From Streptosporangium album (GTDB lineage: Bacteria > Actinomycetota > Actinomycetes > Streptosporangiales > Streptosporangiaceae), in NCBI RefSeq assembly GCF_014203795.1, contig NZ_JACHJU010000001.1:2294001-2358000 (forward strand): a stretch of 64,000 bases of DNA, read 5' to 3'. The position numbers and the translations under genes were made by a program. The notes below the pieces were generated by a model. It was not told the DNA's origin. It worked only from the letters and a program-made list of their open reading frames with translations, and did not search any database. Positions 7,715 through 15,785 of this stretch are shown one piece after another (the first letter of the stretch is position 1; the number at the start of each line of letters is the position of its first letter).

Positions 7715-8398
7715 TCACAGGGGCCCGAACCGGTAGCCGAACCCGCGGACGGTCTGGATGTAGCGGGGCCTGGACGGGATGTCCTCGATCTTCGTCCGGA
7801 GCCGCTGCACGCACGCGTCGACCAGCCGGGAGTCGCCCAGGAAATCGAGTTCCCAGACCGACTCCAGGAGCTGCTGGCGGCTGAACACCTGGCTGTTCGC
7901 CGCCGACAGCTCCAGCAGGAGCCGTAGCTCCATCGGCGGTAGGACGATCGGGACACCGGCCTTGGAGACGGTGAGCGCGCCACGGTCGATCGTCAGCTCG
8001 CCGTACGTCTCCTGCCCGGCCGCGGCGGCCGTCGCCGGGCCTCCGCGCCGCAGCACCGCGCGGATCCGCGCCTCCAGCACGCGCGGCCGGACCGGTTTGA
8101 CCACGTAGTCGTCGGCCCCCGCCTCAAGGCCGCTGACGACGTCGAGATCGTCGCCGCGGGCCGTGAGCATGACGATGGGCGTGGGCCCGCCGGCGCGGAT
8201 CCGGCGGCACACCTCGAATCCGTCGAGCCCGGGGAGCATCAGGTCGAGCACGACGATGTCCGCCGGAGCGACGAGCAGCCGCCGCAGCCCGTCCTCACCT
8301 GTCCGGGCGACCTCGACGTCGTGTCCGTGCCGGCCGAGTGACAGGCGCAGCCCTTCCCGTACGGACGGGTCGTCCTCGATCAGCATCACTCTGGCCAC
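7715..8398 (-). CDS. OmpR/PhoB-family response regulator
   Basis: The 227-residue protein has a receiver domain with the acidic pair EDD (residues 8-10), phospho-acceptor Asp52 in VVLDLMLPGLDGFE, the LTARG threonine and the KPVRP lysine. A winged-helix DNA-binding domain follows, ending VRGFGYRFGPL. It is the partner of the kinase encoded downstream on the same strand and most resembles CseB/AfsQ1-like regulators. It starts with GTG at 8398. The divergent sortase operon begins 186 bases away and could be one of its targets, but no binding site can be proven by eye. Confidence 0.9.
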   Translation of the reverse strand: MARVMLIEDDPSVREGLRLSLGRHGHDVEVARTGEDGLRRLLVAPADIVVLDLMLPGLDGFEVCRRIRAGGPTPIVMLTARGDDLDVVSGLEAGADDYVVKPVRPRVLEARIRAVLRRGGPATAAAAGQETYGELTIDRGALTVSKAGVPIVLPPMELRLLLELSAANSQVFSRQQLLESVWELDFLGDSRLVDACVQRLRTKIEDIPSRPRYIQTVRGFGYRFGPL

Positions 8399-8539
8399 CG
8401 TCCAAGTATCCGCAGTGGCGGGACTGCTTCCTCACAATGAGGACATCCATTACACACTCATGACATTCCGGTCACGGCGAGCGGACATTGCCCTGCCAGC
8501 ATCGAGACCGTTCCCGACCGGTGAACAGCTGTGCCGGTA

Positions 8540-8567
8540 GGCGTCGCCGGACCGTTTCGGCGACGCC
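8540..8567 (+). promoter_or_regulatory. hairpin in the leader of the sortase operon
   Basis: GGCGTCGCC (8540-8548) pairs perfectly with GGCGACGCC (8559-8567) across a 10-base loop. It ends six bases before the GAGGAGG ribosome site at 8574-8580. In the transcript it would sit against the ribosome site and could affect translation. It could equally be the end of a divergent transcript. There is no following T-run. Confidence 0.4.
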
Positions 8568-8584
8568 GCCGCTGAGGAGGATGT

Positions 8585-8953
8585 ATGCGATCTGTCCGTA
8601 CCATCGTGGCCGCGACGGCGCTCGGCGTCGCGGCACTGACCATGGCCGGACCGGCCATGGCGGACGCGGAGCCGACGGCCGCCCCCAAGCCCGTGCCCAC
8701 CGCCAAGCCCAGCCCGCAGGTGACCAGAGAGGCCAAGAAGCCCGCGCCGGTCACGCGGGCGGCACCGGCCGAGAAGCCCGCGCCGGTCAGCACCCGCGGG
8801 CCGAGGCCGGTCCCGTTGATCCCCAAGGGCGCCCCAGAGACCGGCGGAGGTCCCGCGGGGAGCGCTCTGGTGCCGCTCGGCGGAGTCCTTCTCGGCACGG
8901 GGGCCGGGATGGGCGTGCTGGTACGCCGCCGCCGCGCGCGGGTCCACGCCTGA
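8585..8953 (+). CDS. cell-wall-anchored or secreted proline-rich protein, likely sortase substrate
   Basis: The 122-residue protein has a signal peptide (cleavage expected after AGPAMADA). A low-complexity stretch rich in Pro, Lys and Ala follows (APKPVPTAKPSP, EKPAPVST). The C-terminal sorting-like region is APETGG, then a hydrophobic helix (SALVPLGGVLLGTGAGMGV), then a basic tail RRRRARVHA. This tripartite tail is the hallmark of sortase substrates, with APETG in place of LPxTG. The sortase gene starts two bases after its stop codon, so the two are almost certainly a pair. A GAGGAGG site precedes the ATG. Confidence 0.7.
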   Translation: MRSVRTIVAATALGVAALTMAGPAMADAEPTAAPKPVPTAKPSPQVTREAKKPAPVTRAAPAEKPAPVSTRGPRPVPLIPKGAPETGGGPAGSALVPLGGVLLGTGAGMGVLVRRRRARVHA

Positions 8954-8954
8954 G

Positions 8955-9638
8955 ATGTCAGGTGGAGAGGTGACCGGCGGCCGCCATGCCCTGGGCGTGG
9001 CGGCCGCCGCCGTCACGCTGACCGGTGCCGTGCTCGTGAGCTGTGGGCTCCTGCCCCAGGAGGGCCCCCCGGCTCCGCCGGCCGTGAGCGCACGGGATGT
9101 GCCCTCGGCCGTGTCGCAGGCCGTACGGGCGAGTTCTTCCCCGACCGGTGGCAGCCGGTCCTCCGCGTCCTCGGCCGGTCCCGCTCTCGGCCGCTCCGAG
9201 CCGCGCCACCTGGACATCCCGAAGCTCGGCGTCCACGTGCCCCTCGGCCGGCTCGGCCTCAACCCGGACGGCACGGTGCAGGTCCCCCCGGTCGAGCGTC
9301 CCGAGCAGGCGGGCTGGTACTCGCGCGGGGTCACTCCCGGCGAGCGCGGGGCGGCGGTGATCCTCGGGCACGTCGACGGAGGGGGACGCCGGGGCGTCTT
9401 CTACGACCTCGGACGCCTGCGCGGCGGGGACACCCTCTCCGTCGGCCGCGCGGACGGCTCGGCCGCCACCTTCGTGGTCGAGTCGGTCGAGCAGGTCGCC
9501 AAGAGCGGTTTCCCCTCCCGGCGCGTGTACGGCCCGCTCGACCACGCGGGCCTGCGCCTGGTGACCTGCGGCGGCACGTTCGACAGGCGGACCGGCCACT
9601 ACACGGGCAACGTCATCGTCTACGCGCGTCTCGCCTGA
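8955..9638 (+). CDS. class F sortase
   Basis: The 227-residue protein has an N-terminal signal/anchor helix and a linker, then a sortase beta-barrel starting at HLDIPKLGVHVPLGRLG. Catalytic residues are visible: His in VILGHVDGGG, Cys in LVTCGGTFD, and Arg in NVIVYARLA at the end. Class F (class E-like) sortases of actinobacteria are short, have this C-terminal Cys/Arg spacing, and often sit beside one dedicated substrate, as here. It should cleave the APETG-type signal of the upstream protein and transfer it to a nucleophile of the wall or to water. The hydrophobic segment ending VLVSCGLL also resembles a lipobox. Confidence 0.85.
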   Translation: MSGGEVTGGRHALGVAAAAVTLTGAVLVSCGLLPQEGPPAPPAVSARDVPSAVSQAVRASSSPTGGSRSSASSAGPALGRSEPRHLDIPKLGVHVPLGRLGLNPDGTVQVPPVERPEQAGWYSRGVTPGERGAAVILGHVDGGGRRGVFYDLGRLRGGDTLSVGRADGSAATFVVESVEQVAKSGFPSRRVYGPLDHAGLRLVTCGGTFDRRTGHYTGNVIVYARLA

Positions 9639-9653
9639 GCGGAGGGACCCGGC

Positions 9654-9787
9654 TCAGCGCAGCGCCAGGTCGAGTGCGCGCTCGACGTGGATGCGGGAGG
9701 AGTCCTCGACGCGCCCCTGGGTGAGCTCCCGGTAGATGACGAGGATTCCCAGCTCATGCCGCCGATCAGGCCGATGGTTCGCATCAT
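9654..9787 (-). pseudogene. aspartate/glutamate racemase remnant with internal deletion
   Basis: On the minus strand an ATG opens MRTIGLIGGMSWESS, the hallmark N-terminus of the aspartate/glutamate racemase family. Within a few codons the matching frame changes by one base to VIYRELTQGRVEDSSR, an internal motif of the family, and it ends IHVERALDLALR as the C-terminus does. Nearly 200 residues, with both catalytic cysteines, are therefore missing, and the parts are out of frame. This is a dead gene. The sequence otherwise shows little drift, so the deletion may be recent. Confidence 0.65.
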
Positions 9788-9866
9788 GTGTCCATGGTCG
9801 CCCATGCGGGCCCCGCCGGACGTCGTACAGGATGGGCTTGATTCATCGACGCGGGAGGTGGAAGTG

Positions 9867-10595
9867 ATGGACGATCGTCATCTCGGCTGGGACGGCTGCT
9901 ACAACGTCCGCGACCTCGGCGGTCTCCGTACCGCCGGGGGGCGCGTGACCCGATGGGGGGCGGTCGTCCGCTCGGACGCCCCCGACCAGCTGAGCCCGGC
10001 GGGCTGGTCGGCACTGGCCGCGCACGGTGTCCGCACGGTCATCGACCTGCGCAACGACCACGAACGCCCGGCAGGGGTGAAGGCCGGCGCGGCCGGGGTC
10101 GACATCGTGCACGTCCCGCTGGAGGACCTGACCGACACCGCGTTCTGGGACCACTGGGGCAAGGGGCTGTACGGCACGCCGCTGTACTACCGGCCCTTCC
10201 TCGACCGCTTCCCGGAACGGTGCGCCACCGCCGTGGCGGCCGTCGCCCGCGCCCGGCCCGGCGGCGTCCTCATCCACTGCGCCGCGGGCCGTGACCGTAC
10301 GGGGCTCGTCACCCTGTTGCTGCTCGCGCTGGCCGGAGCCGCGCACGAGGACATCGTCTCCGACTACGAGCTGAGCACCGAGCGCCTGCGGCCGCTCTTC
10401 GCCGCGCTGGGGAAGGAAGACCAGGACATCGCCATCCGGAGGCTCCTCGCGGCCGAGAACACCTCCGCCCGCGCCACCGTACTCGCCGTGCTGGAGTCTC
10501 TCGACGCCGAGGCCTACCTGCGGGCGGCGGGCCTCGGCGACGAGGATCTCGCGGCGGTCCGCGCCAGGATTCTCACACCGGCGGCCACCCGGTGA
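9867..10595 (+). CDS. tyrosine-protein phosphatase (PTP-like)
   Basis: The 242-residue protein starts at ATG 9867 behind GGGAGGTGG; upstream in-frame codons run through the racemase remnant. It opens with CYNVRDLGGL, typical of actinobacterial tyrosine/serine phosphatases (DUF/PTP family Y_phosphatase3). It carries the active-site loop HCAAGRDRTG, matching HCxxGxxR(T/S), with the conserved VIDLRNDHE segment before it. It should dephosphorylate phosphotyrosine or related phosphoesters in the cytoplasm. It is convergent with the hydrolase gene that follows and appears monocistronic. Confidence 0.9.
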   Translation: MDDRHLGWDGCYNVRDLGGLRTAGGRVTRWGAVVRSDAPDQLSPAGWSALAAHGVRTVIDLRNDHERPAGVKAGAAGVDIVHVPLEDLTDTAFWDHWGKGLYGTPLYYRPFLDRFPERCATAVAAVARARPGGVLIHCAAGRDRTGLVTLLLLALAGAAHEDIVSDYELSTERLRPLFAALGKEDQDIAIRRLLAAENTSARATVLAVLESLDAEAYLRAAGLGDEDLAAVRARILTPAATR

Positions 10596-10647
10596 GATCG
10601 GCGGCAGGGCGGAAAGGCCCGTTCCCGGTGATCGGGGGACTCCCGGT

Positions 10648-11466
10648 TCAGTCGACGGAGTCCAGGGACCGGAGGAACGCGCGGACGGCGGTGGCGAAGC
10701 CCTCGGGGTCGCCCGCGTAGACGAAGTGGTCGGCCTCCAGCTCGGCGAGGTGGGTGCCGGGGCGCCGCTCGACCATGGCGTGGGCCTGCTCGGCGGGGAT
10801 GACGCCCTTGGTGCCGCGCACCAGGAGCGCCGGGCAGGTGCTCGCGAGCCAGTCGCTCCAGTGGTCGCCGTGGACCAGCTCCTCGGAGTCGACCATGTCC
10901 TGGGGGTGGAAGGGCAGGCGCCAGGTGCCGTCGGGGTTCTCGCGGAGGGCGTCGCCGAAGAAGGGGGCGGCCTGGCCCAGCCCTTCGATCAGCGCCTCGC
11001 GGGTGGGCGCCTCGTACGGCAGGGCGAGCACGAAGGCGAGCGGGTTGGGGCCGTCGAGGCCGAAGGAGGCCGGCCCCTCCGCGTTGACGACGGCGCCGAC
11101 CCGGCCGGGGTGGCGGGCGGCGAGCTGGTAGGCGTTGACGGCGCCGAGCGAGTGCCCCAGGACCACGGGCCGGTCGAGGCCGAGGTGGTCGAGCAGGGCC
11201 ACGACGTCGGCGATGTAACCCTCGCGGGAGTAGTCGGCCGCCCGGTCGGACTCGCCGTGGCCGCGCTGGTCGAGGGCGATGACCCGCCACTCGGGGGCCA
11301 GCGCGGCGGCCAGGCCGGCGAAGCTCGCCCCTTCGGACATGTGGCCGTGCAGGGCGACAAGAGGGCGACCGGTCCCGCCGAAGTCGAGGTAGGACAGGCG
11401 ACGGCCCGCGATGTCCAGCCCGGCCCGTACGGGAGTGGTCGTCGGGGAGGTGGTGTCCTGGCTCAT
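10648..11466 (-). CDS. alpha/beta hydrolase
   Basis: The 272-residue protein starts at ATG 11466, behind AAAGAGGCAGG. It has the alpha/beta-hydrolase fold order: oxyanion HGHM, strand RVIALDQRGHGESD, nucleophile elbow GHSLG with Ser, an acid region VRGTKGVIPAE, and a late His in EADHFVYAG. The cap domain (residues about 135-205) is rich in aromatic residues. The substrate cannot be deduced; candidates are esters, lactones or epoxide-type small molecules. It is divergent from a TetR gene, with a palindrome between them, so it is probably repressed by that TetR and induced by its substrate. Confidence 0.85.
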   Translation of the reverse strand: MSQDTTSPTTTPVRAGLDIAGRRLSYLDFGGTGRPLVALHGHMSEGASFAGLAAALAPEWRVIALDQRGHGESDRAADYSREGYIADVVALLDHLGLDRPVVLGHSLGAVNAYQLAARHPGRVGAVVNAEGPASFGLDGPNPLAFVLALPYEAPTREALIEGLGQAAPFFGDALRENPDGTWRLPFHPQDMVDSEELVHGDHWSDWLASTCPALLVRGTKGVIPAEQAHAMVERRPGTHLAELEADHFVYAGDPEGFATAVRAFLRSLDSVD

Positions 11467-11537
11467 GCCTGCCTCTTTCGTGTGATCGCCGCGCCGTCCG
11501 ACCGGAACGGCCTGATTGAAGTGGACGGTACAGAGAT

Positions 11538-11553
11538 TTGCGCATTTGCGCAA
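11538..11553. promoter_or_regulatory. palindromic operator for the TetR/hydrolase pair
   Basis: TTGCGCATTTGCGCAA is a perfect 7-2-7 inverted repeat lying between the two divergent starts at 11466 and 11621. It is in the AT-richer core of the intergenic region. A second overlapping arm pair, TTTGC and GCAAA, follows. This size and placement are typical of TetR operators. Confidence 0.6.
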
Positions 11554-11620
11554 TGCAAATGCCTAATTCATATGCGCTACCCCTTGATGGCGCCCCCGCC
11601 AAGGCAAGTAGCATCCCGGT

Positions 11621-12235
11621 ATGGGAAATCGTGAGGATCTGCTCGCCGGCGCCAGGCGCTGCCTGGAGGAGAAGGGCTGGGCGCGGACGACCGTCCGCGA
11701 CATCTCGGCCGCCTCCGGAGGGGTCAGCATGGCGGCCATCGGCTACCACTTCGGTTCCCGGGAGGCACTGCTGAACGCGGCGATCATCCAGGCGCTCGAC
11801 GAGTGGGGGAACGAGACCGGCCGCACGCTGGCCGCCTACGGTGACCCGGGCTCCTCCCCCGCGGAGCAGTACGAGGCCATGTGGACGCAGATGATCGAGT
11901 CGTTCACCGAGCATCGGAAGCTCTGGCTCGCCACCATCGAGGCGATCCTGCAGGCCGAGCACTCATCCGAGCTGCGAAAATACCTGGCCGACAGCCAGAA
12001 GGAAGGGCGCCGAGGGGTGGCGGGGATCCTGCGGGGGGTCCCGGAGGACGAGCTCTCCGACTCCACGGTGCGGACCGTCGGCTCGGTGCAGATGGCGCTG
12101 CTCTCCGGCGTCATGATGCAGTGGCTGACCGACCCCGAGCAGTCACCGTCCGGACCCGAGGTGGTGGCCGGGCTGCGCGACCTCGTGGCGAGCATCGACC
12201 CGGCCGGCTCCCCGCCCCGGACGGTCCGACGGTGA
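11621..12235 (+). CDS. TetR-family transcriptional regulator
   Basis: The 204-residue protein has the N-terminal TetR helix-turn-helix: TTVRDISAASGGVSMAAIGYHF followed by GSREALL, residues about 20-55. An all-helical ligand domain follows (ATIEAILQAEHSSELRKYL and a C-terminal hydrophobic helix MALLSGVMMQW). Divergent placement next to the alpha/beta hydrolase, with a shared palindrome at 11538-11553, indicates autoregulation and control of that hydrolase. The ligand is unknown. Confidence 0.88.
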   Translation: MGNREDLLAGARRCLEEKGWARTTVRDISAASGGVSMAAIGYHFGSREALLNAAIIQALDEWGNETGRTLAAYGDPGSSPAEQYEAMWTQMIESFTEHRKLWLATIEAILQAEHSSELRKYLADSQKEGRRGVAGILRGVPEDELSDSTVRTVGSVQMALLSGVMMQWLTDPEQSPSGPEVVAGLRDLVASIDPAGSPPRTVRR

Positions 12236-12323
12236 ACGTGGGGCTACCACCTCACCGAGCCGGGGCGGGAGCCGGTGCCGGGCCTGACAGCCCCTTCAGC
12301 CAGAGAGCACTACGCTCGACACC

Positions 12324-12863
12324 ATGTTCGACCAGCATGTATGCCACTGTCTCCTGTGCGTTGAACGCGACGTGGAGCTCGACGAGATCGATCACAGCAC
12401 GATGCGGCACGTCCGGGAACGCGGTTGGGGCGTCATCATGGTCCCGGAGGACGAGGACGGTCCGGGGTGGGCGTTCACCGTCGGGCTGTGGCACACGTTC
12501 CGCTCACCCGAGGCGGCGATGTTCGGACTCCGGGTGGACGTGATGCAGAACTGCCTGAACACCCTCGCCGACGGAGTCGCGGCCGGTCGTCATCTCGTCG
12601 ACGGCCAGGAGCGGGACGACGTCATCAGGAACTACTCGGTCGTCGCGAGGAGCGTTGACACGAGCTGGTACCGATCGCTGTTCGGCATGGCGTTGCACTT
12701 CTACCAGGAGCCGCCGCTGCCCTTCATGGAGATCGTGTGGCCCGACGCCGACGGCCGGTTCCCCTGGGACGCCGACGCGACACCGAAGCTGCGCGAGCTC
12801 CAGCCGACGTTGTGGATTCCGAAGGACGACCACGCCCCGGGGCCGTGGACGAAACTGCCCTGA
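12324..12863 (+). CDS. DUF4262 domain protein
   Basis: The 179-residue protein starts MFDQHVCHCLLC and contains GWGVIMVPEDEDGPGWAFTV followed by GLWHTFRSPEAAMFGL. This is the characteristic opening of DUF4262, a widespread actinobacterial family of unknown function. Later segments are NYSVVARSVDTSWYRSLFG and FMEIVWPDADGRFPWD. The N-terminal CHCLLC could bind metal; that is inference. It is monocistronic, with 87 bases separating it from the TetR gene. Downstream, 12864-13097 holds nothing I can identify. Confidence 0.8.
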   Translation: MFDQHVCHCLLCVERDVELDEIDHSTMRHVRERGWGVIMVPEDEDGPGWAFTVGLWHTFRSPEAAMFGLRVDVMQNCLNTLADGVAAGRHLVDGQERDDVIRNYSVVARSVDTSWYRSLFGMALHFYQEPPLPFMEIVWPDADGRFPWDADATPKLRELQPTLWIPKDDHAPGPWTKLP

Positions 12864-13097
12864 CGGAAACCGGACCGCCCGGACGGAAACGGGACCGCCT
12901 CGACAGGAAAGGCCACGCGCCCGCCCCTCGAGGGAGCGAGCGCGCAACCGCGGCGGATCGACCCGCCTTTCTCACTGAGCGGAGATCCAGCGGAAGATAT
13001 TTCCATTTTTTACCAGCACGGTCTTTTGCTGACCGTCCGAGTGCGGAAATCGGACGCGCCATGCCCGTGCGCGGCTCCGGAATGGGCCGGTCCCGGC

Positions 13098-13331
13098 TCA
13101 GTCCTCGATGTTCTGGTTCCCGCTGCCGACCAGCTCATCTTCCGCCTGCTCATCCTCCGCGAAGATGAAGTTCTTCACCCAGCCGGATCCGTGGCCGGCA
13201 TTCGCCTGTGTGCTGGTCGCGCTGGCGCCGTGACCCTCGTCCGCGACCGCCGGGCCCGCCATGAGCGCTCCGGCGAAAAGGGTTGCTCCGACCGTGACCG
13301 CGGCGAGCGATGCGGCAGTTTTCGTTCCCAT
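13098..13331 (-). CDS. small exported protein
   Basis: The 77-residue product starts at ATG 13331 behind a GGAGGATC site and has a Sec signal peptide ending AGPAVADEG. The mature peptide of about 47 residues is acidic and glycine/serine-rich (GHGASATSTQANAGHGSG), ending EDEQAEDELVGSGNQNIED. I recognise no family; it lacks the paired cysteines and hydrophobic pattern of chaplins. Its upstream DNA is exceptionally AT-rich for this genome, giving a promoter-like tract. Confidence 0.6.
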   Translation of the reverse strand: MGTKTAASLAAVTVGATLFAGALMAGPAVADEGHGASATSTQANAGHGSGWVKNFIFAEDEQAEDELVGSGNQNIED

Positions 13332-13374
13332 GTGATCCTCCGATTCCAAGAAGACGGAATTCGCCCTCATGACT

Positions 13375-13515
13375 TACCGACGTCCCAAGAATGCCGGACG
13401 AATAATCACAAAAAATACCGCCAAGCGCTTATACTTCAGCAAAGCAAAGAAGGCCTACATAAATAGGAAATAAATTAGACATATCAGCTTATTTCTACAT
13501 GAATTTATCCTATTT
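13375..13515. other. AT-rich intergenic tract
   Basis: This stretch (for example ACATAAATAGGAAATAAATT) is mostly A and T, in sharp contrast to its surroundings. It lies directly upstream of the small exported gene at 13331. It may hold that gene's promoter, bind a nucleoid protein, or mark foreign DNA. No gene is visible in it. Confidence 0.5.
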
Positions 13516-13716
13516 TCGCTGCGGCCGTCTTCCCCCGTTCCGCCACATGGTCGAACACGGCGGGCAAGCAGCGTGAGAACGGGTGCGCGGCGAGAGTTCC
13601 GAGGACGTTTCTCATCGACTTGGCAATCCGTGGAACATCACGGCCTCGCGGGGCCCGTCACGACTCGGGATCACGCGCGAGCACCGACCGGCCGCCGACG
13701 GGCACCCCGGCCCGGC

Positions 13717-13927
13717 TCAGCCGGGCTCGCCGAACCAGCGGCGGAGCGCGGCCCGGAGAGAGGACGCGTCACCGGGGGCGCACCAGGCGACGCCCGCCGG
13801 GGTGCCGGTGAACGGGATGCCCGGTGGAAGCGCACCTCCCCGTAGGAGGACCCGCCCACCGCCTCCAGCAGTCCCCGGCGGTTCAGGCTCTGGGCCGCCC
13901 TGGCGTGCAGGGTGCCGGCCTTGAAAC
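13717..13927 (-). pseudogene. frameshifted 3' gene remnant, family unknown
   Basis: One minus frame reads KAGTLHARAAQSLNRRGLLE then GSSYGEVRFH. About 35 codons on, the protein-like sequence continues in another frame as PGIPFTGTPAGVAWCAPGDA and ends in LRRWFGEPG. A one-base change near 13822 would restore a single frame. There is no start codon or ribosome site upstream, where AT-richer DNA begins. I do not recognise the family. The protein-like composition across the shift is the only evidence. Confidence 0.35.
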
Positions 13928-14017
13928 TGCTTCAATCACAACAATCGCCTTAAAGGTGAAACAGAACCCCGGGTCCGGACAGGTACAGGTGACGAGTCCC
14001 CTTGGAAAGGGAGCAGA

Positions 14018-14569
14018 GTGGGCCCCCCTGACCCGAAGCAGCGCTTCGAGGAGATCTATGACGCGCACTACCCGGATCTCCTCGCCTACGTGCGGCGGCG
14101 CACCGATTCCCCCGACGACGCGGCCGACGCGCTCGCCGAGACGTTCACCACGGCCTGGCGCCGGATGGACGACATCCCCCAGGGACACGACGCCCGGCTC
14201 TGGCTGTACGGCGTGGCCCGGCGGGTCCTGGCCAACCGGCGGCGGGAGGAGACCCGGCGGAGCGCGCTGGCCGTACGGCTCCGCGCGGAGCTGACCGTCT
14301 GGGCCGAGAACGCCGTCGAGGAGGACCCCGACGGGGTCCGCGCGGCGTTCCGGCGGCTGAGCCCCGAGGACCGGGAGCTGCTCTCCCTGGTGAGCTGGGA
14401 GGGCCTGAGCTCCGAGGAGATCGCGAAGGTGCTGGGCTGCTCGCGCGGCGCCGTACGCCTCCGGCTGCACCGGGCCCGCAAACGGCTCGCCCGGGAGCTG
14501 ACCTCCGCGGGATACGACATGACCAGGTACGGCTCGCGCGCGGTGGCGCTGGCGAAGGGACAGCTGTGA
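14018..14569 (+). CDS. ECF RNA polymerase sigma factor
   Basis: The 183-residue protein has sigma region 2 (RFEEIYDAHYPDLLAYVRRR, ALAETFTTAWRRMDDIP, LWLYGVARRVLANRRR). Region 4 follows with LSLVSWEGLSSEEIAKVLG and the recognition helix CSRGAVRLRLHRARKRL, both complete. It is of the actinobacterial type encoded with a membrane partner. The GTG start at 14018 follows GGAAAGGGAGCAGA. Its last codons overlap the next gene's GTG, so the two are translated together. The downstream product probably controls its activity. Confidence 0.92.
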   Translation: MGPPDPKQRFEEIYDAHYPDLLAYVRRRTDSPDDAADALAETFTTAWRRMDDIPQGHDARLWLYGVARRVLANRRREETRRSALAVRLRAELTVWAENAVEEDPDGVRAAFRRLSPEDRELLSLVSWEGLSSEEIAKVLGCSRGAVRLRLHRARKRLARELTSAGYDMTRYGSRAVALAKGQL

Positions 14570-15519
14570 TCAACGACATCGACCGGATCGTCGCGGGGAT
14601 CGCGCCCGACCCGGGCCCGGGCATGACCCCGGGGGCCAGAGAGCTCTTCGACGAGATCACCACGGCCCCGGCCGTCGCGCCCGGCAGGTTCCACCGGTGG
14701 TTCGCCACCCGTCCCGCCCGCCGGTGGAGCGCCGGCCGTCCCGTCTCCCCCGCCCGCCGGTTCGCCGTACCGATCGTCGCCGGGCTCGCCACCGCGGCGA
14801 TGGCCCTGGGCTGGGTGCTCCCCGGCGGCTACGGCACGTCCCCGGCCTCCGCCGCCCTGGACATCCGGCAGGAGGGCGACTACTACGTCATCACGGTGAA
14901 GGATCTCTACGCCGACCCGGAGTCGTACGAGCGCGAGCTACAGGCCCGCGGCATCGGGATCACGCTCAGCGTCGATTCGGCGCCGTCGAGCCTCGACGGC
15001 CGGATGATGGTGATGGACCCGCAGGCCGACGGCCTGTCCAACGCGCAGCAGCAGGAGAGGAAGGACCTCATCACGACGACCGACCGGGCGGGAGCCTGCT
15101 ACCGCCCGGAGGTGAGCTGCCCGATCGGGCTCAGGGTCCCCGTCGCCTACAAGGGCCGGGCTGAGATCTCCCTCGCGCGCAAGGGCCGCCCCGGCGAGAT
15201 GTACAGGTTGCGGGTCAGCCTCGCGGCGCCCGGCGAGCCGCTGCACTGCGTCGCCTTCGTCAACAGGACCCTCGACGAGGTGCGGCCGCTGCTCCAGAAG
15301 CGGGGCATCGGCCTGAAGTTCGTCGGCAACGAGGGGACACCGGCCTCGGTGCCCGGATCGTGGTACGTCCACGACGGCGTCCTGGAGTCCGCGACCTCGG
15401 CGCTCATGCTGGTCTCGCCCACCAGGAAGAAGCTCGCCCCGCCCGAGGCGGAATTCGCTCCGGAGAACCAGTGCGAGAAGGGCACCCCGGAGGACGGTCA
15501 GGGCGTGGGAACGTCGTGA
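14566..15519 (+). CDS. single-pass membrane protein, probable sigma-factor partner
   Basis: The 317-residue protein has a cytoplasmic N-terminus of about 65 residues (INDIDRIVAGIAPDPGPG), one membrane helix (FAVPIVAGLATAAMALGWVL) and an extracytoplasmic domain of about 230 residues. That domain contains VKDLYADPESYERELQARG and VRPLLQKRGIGLKFVG. It overlaps the sigma gene by four bases. Such proteins commonly sequester or modulate the sigma factor across the membrane; here that role is inferred from position and topology only. No zinc-binding anti-sigma motif (HxxxCxxC) is visible. Confidence 0.65.
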   Translation: MINDIDRIVAGIAPDPGPGMTPGARELFDEITTAPAVAPGRFHRWFATRPARRWSAGRPVSPARRFAVPIVAGLATAAMALGWVLPGGYGTSPASAALDIRQEGDYYVITVKDLYADPESYERELQARGIGITLSVDSAPSSLDGRMMVMDPQADGLSNAQQQERKDLITTTDRAGACYRPEVSCPIGLRVPVAYKGRAEISLARKGRPGEMYRLRVSLAAPGEPLHCVAFVNRTLDEVRPLLQKRGIGLKFVGNEGTPASVPGSWYVHDGVLESATSALMLVSPTRKKLAPPEAEFAPENQCEKGTPEDGQGVGTS

Positions 15520-15785
15520 CCGGGCCGCCCACGTCCTGACAGCCCCTCCTCCCATGCCCGCACCGGCATCCCCGAGGCTGAGTCCGGGCGCGAGCCCGCC
15601 GCACGTCCGGACCCGGGTGCGGGCCGGGAAGACGCCCCCGCACATCGGCGAACTTCTCCACGCCGCGCGCCCCCTTTCACGTGCGCCAGACCTCCTCCGC
15701 GCCATGTGCTCTCCCCCGCCTGCGCGAAACCTCCTCCGCGCTCTCCTCGGCATGCGCGGAACTCCCCCTCGACGATCGGATCCAC

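Noticed and set aside
13098-13331. Chaplin or other hydrophobic surface protein
   Set aside because: The mature peptide is acidic and hydrophilic with no cysteines and no chaplin pattern.
14018-15519. Zinc-binding anti-sigma (ZAS) partner for the sigma factor
   Set aside because: The downstream protein lacks the HxxxCxxC motif, so it is called only a membrane partner.
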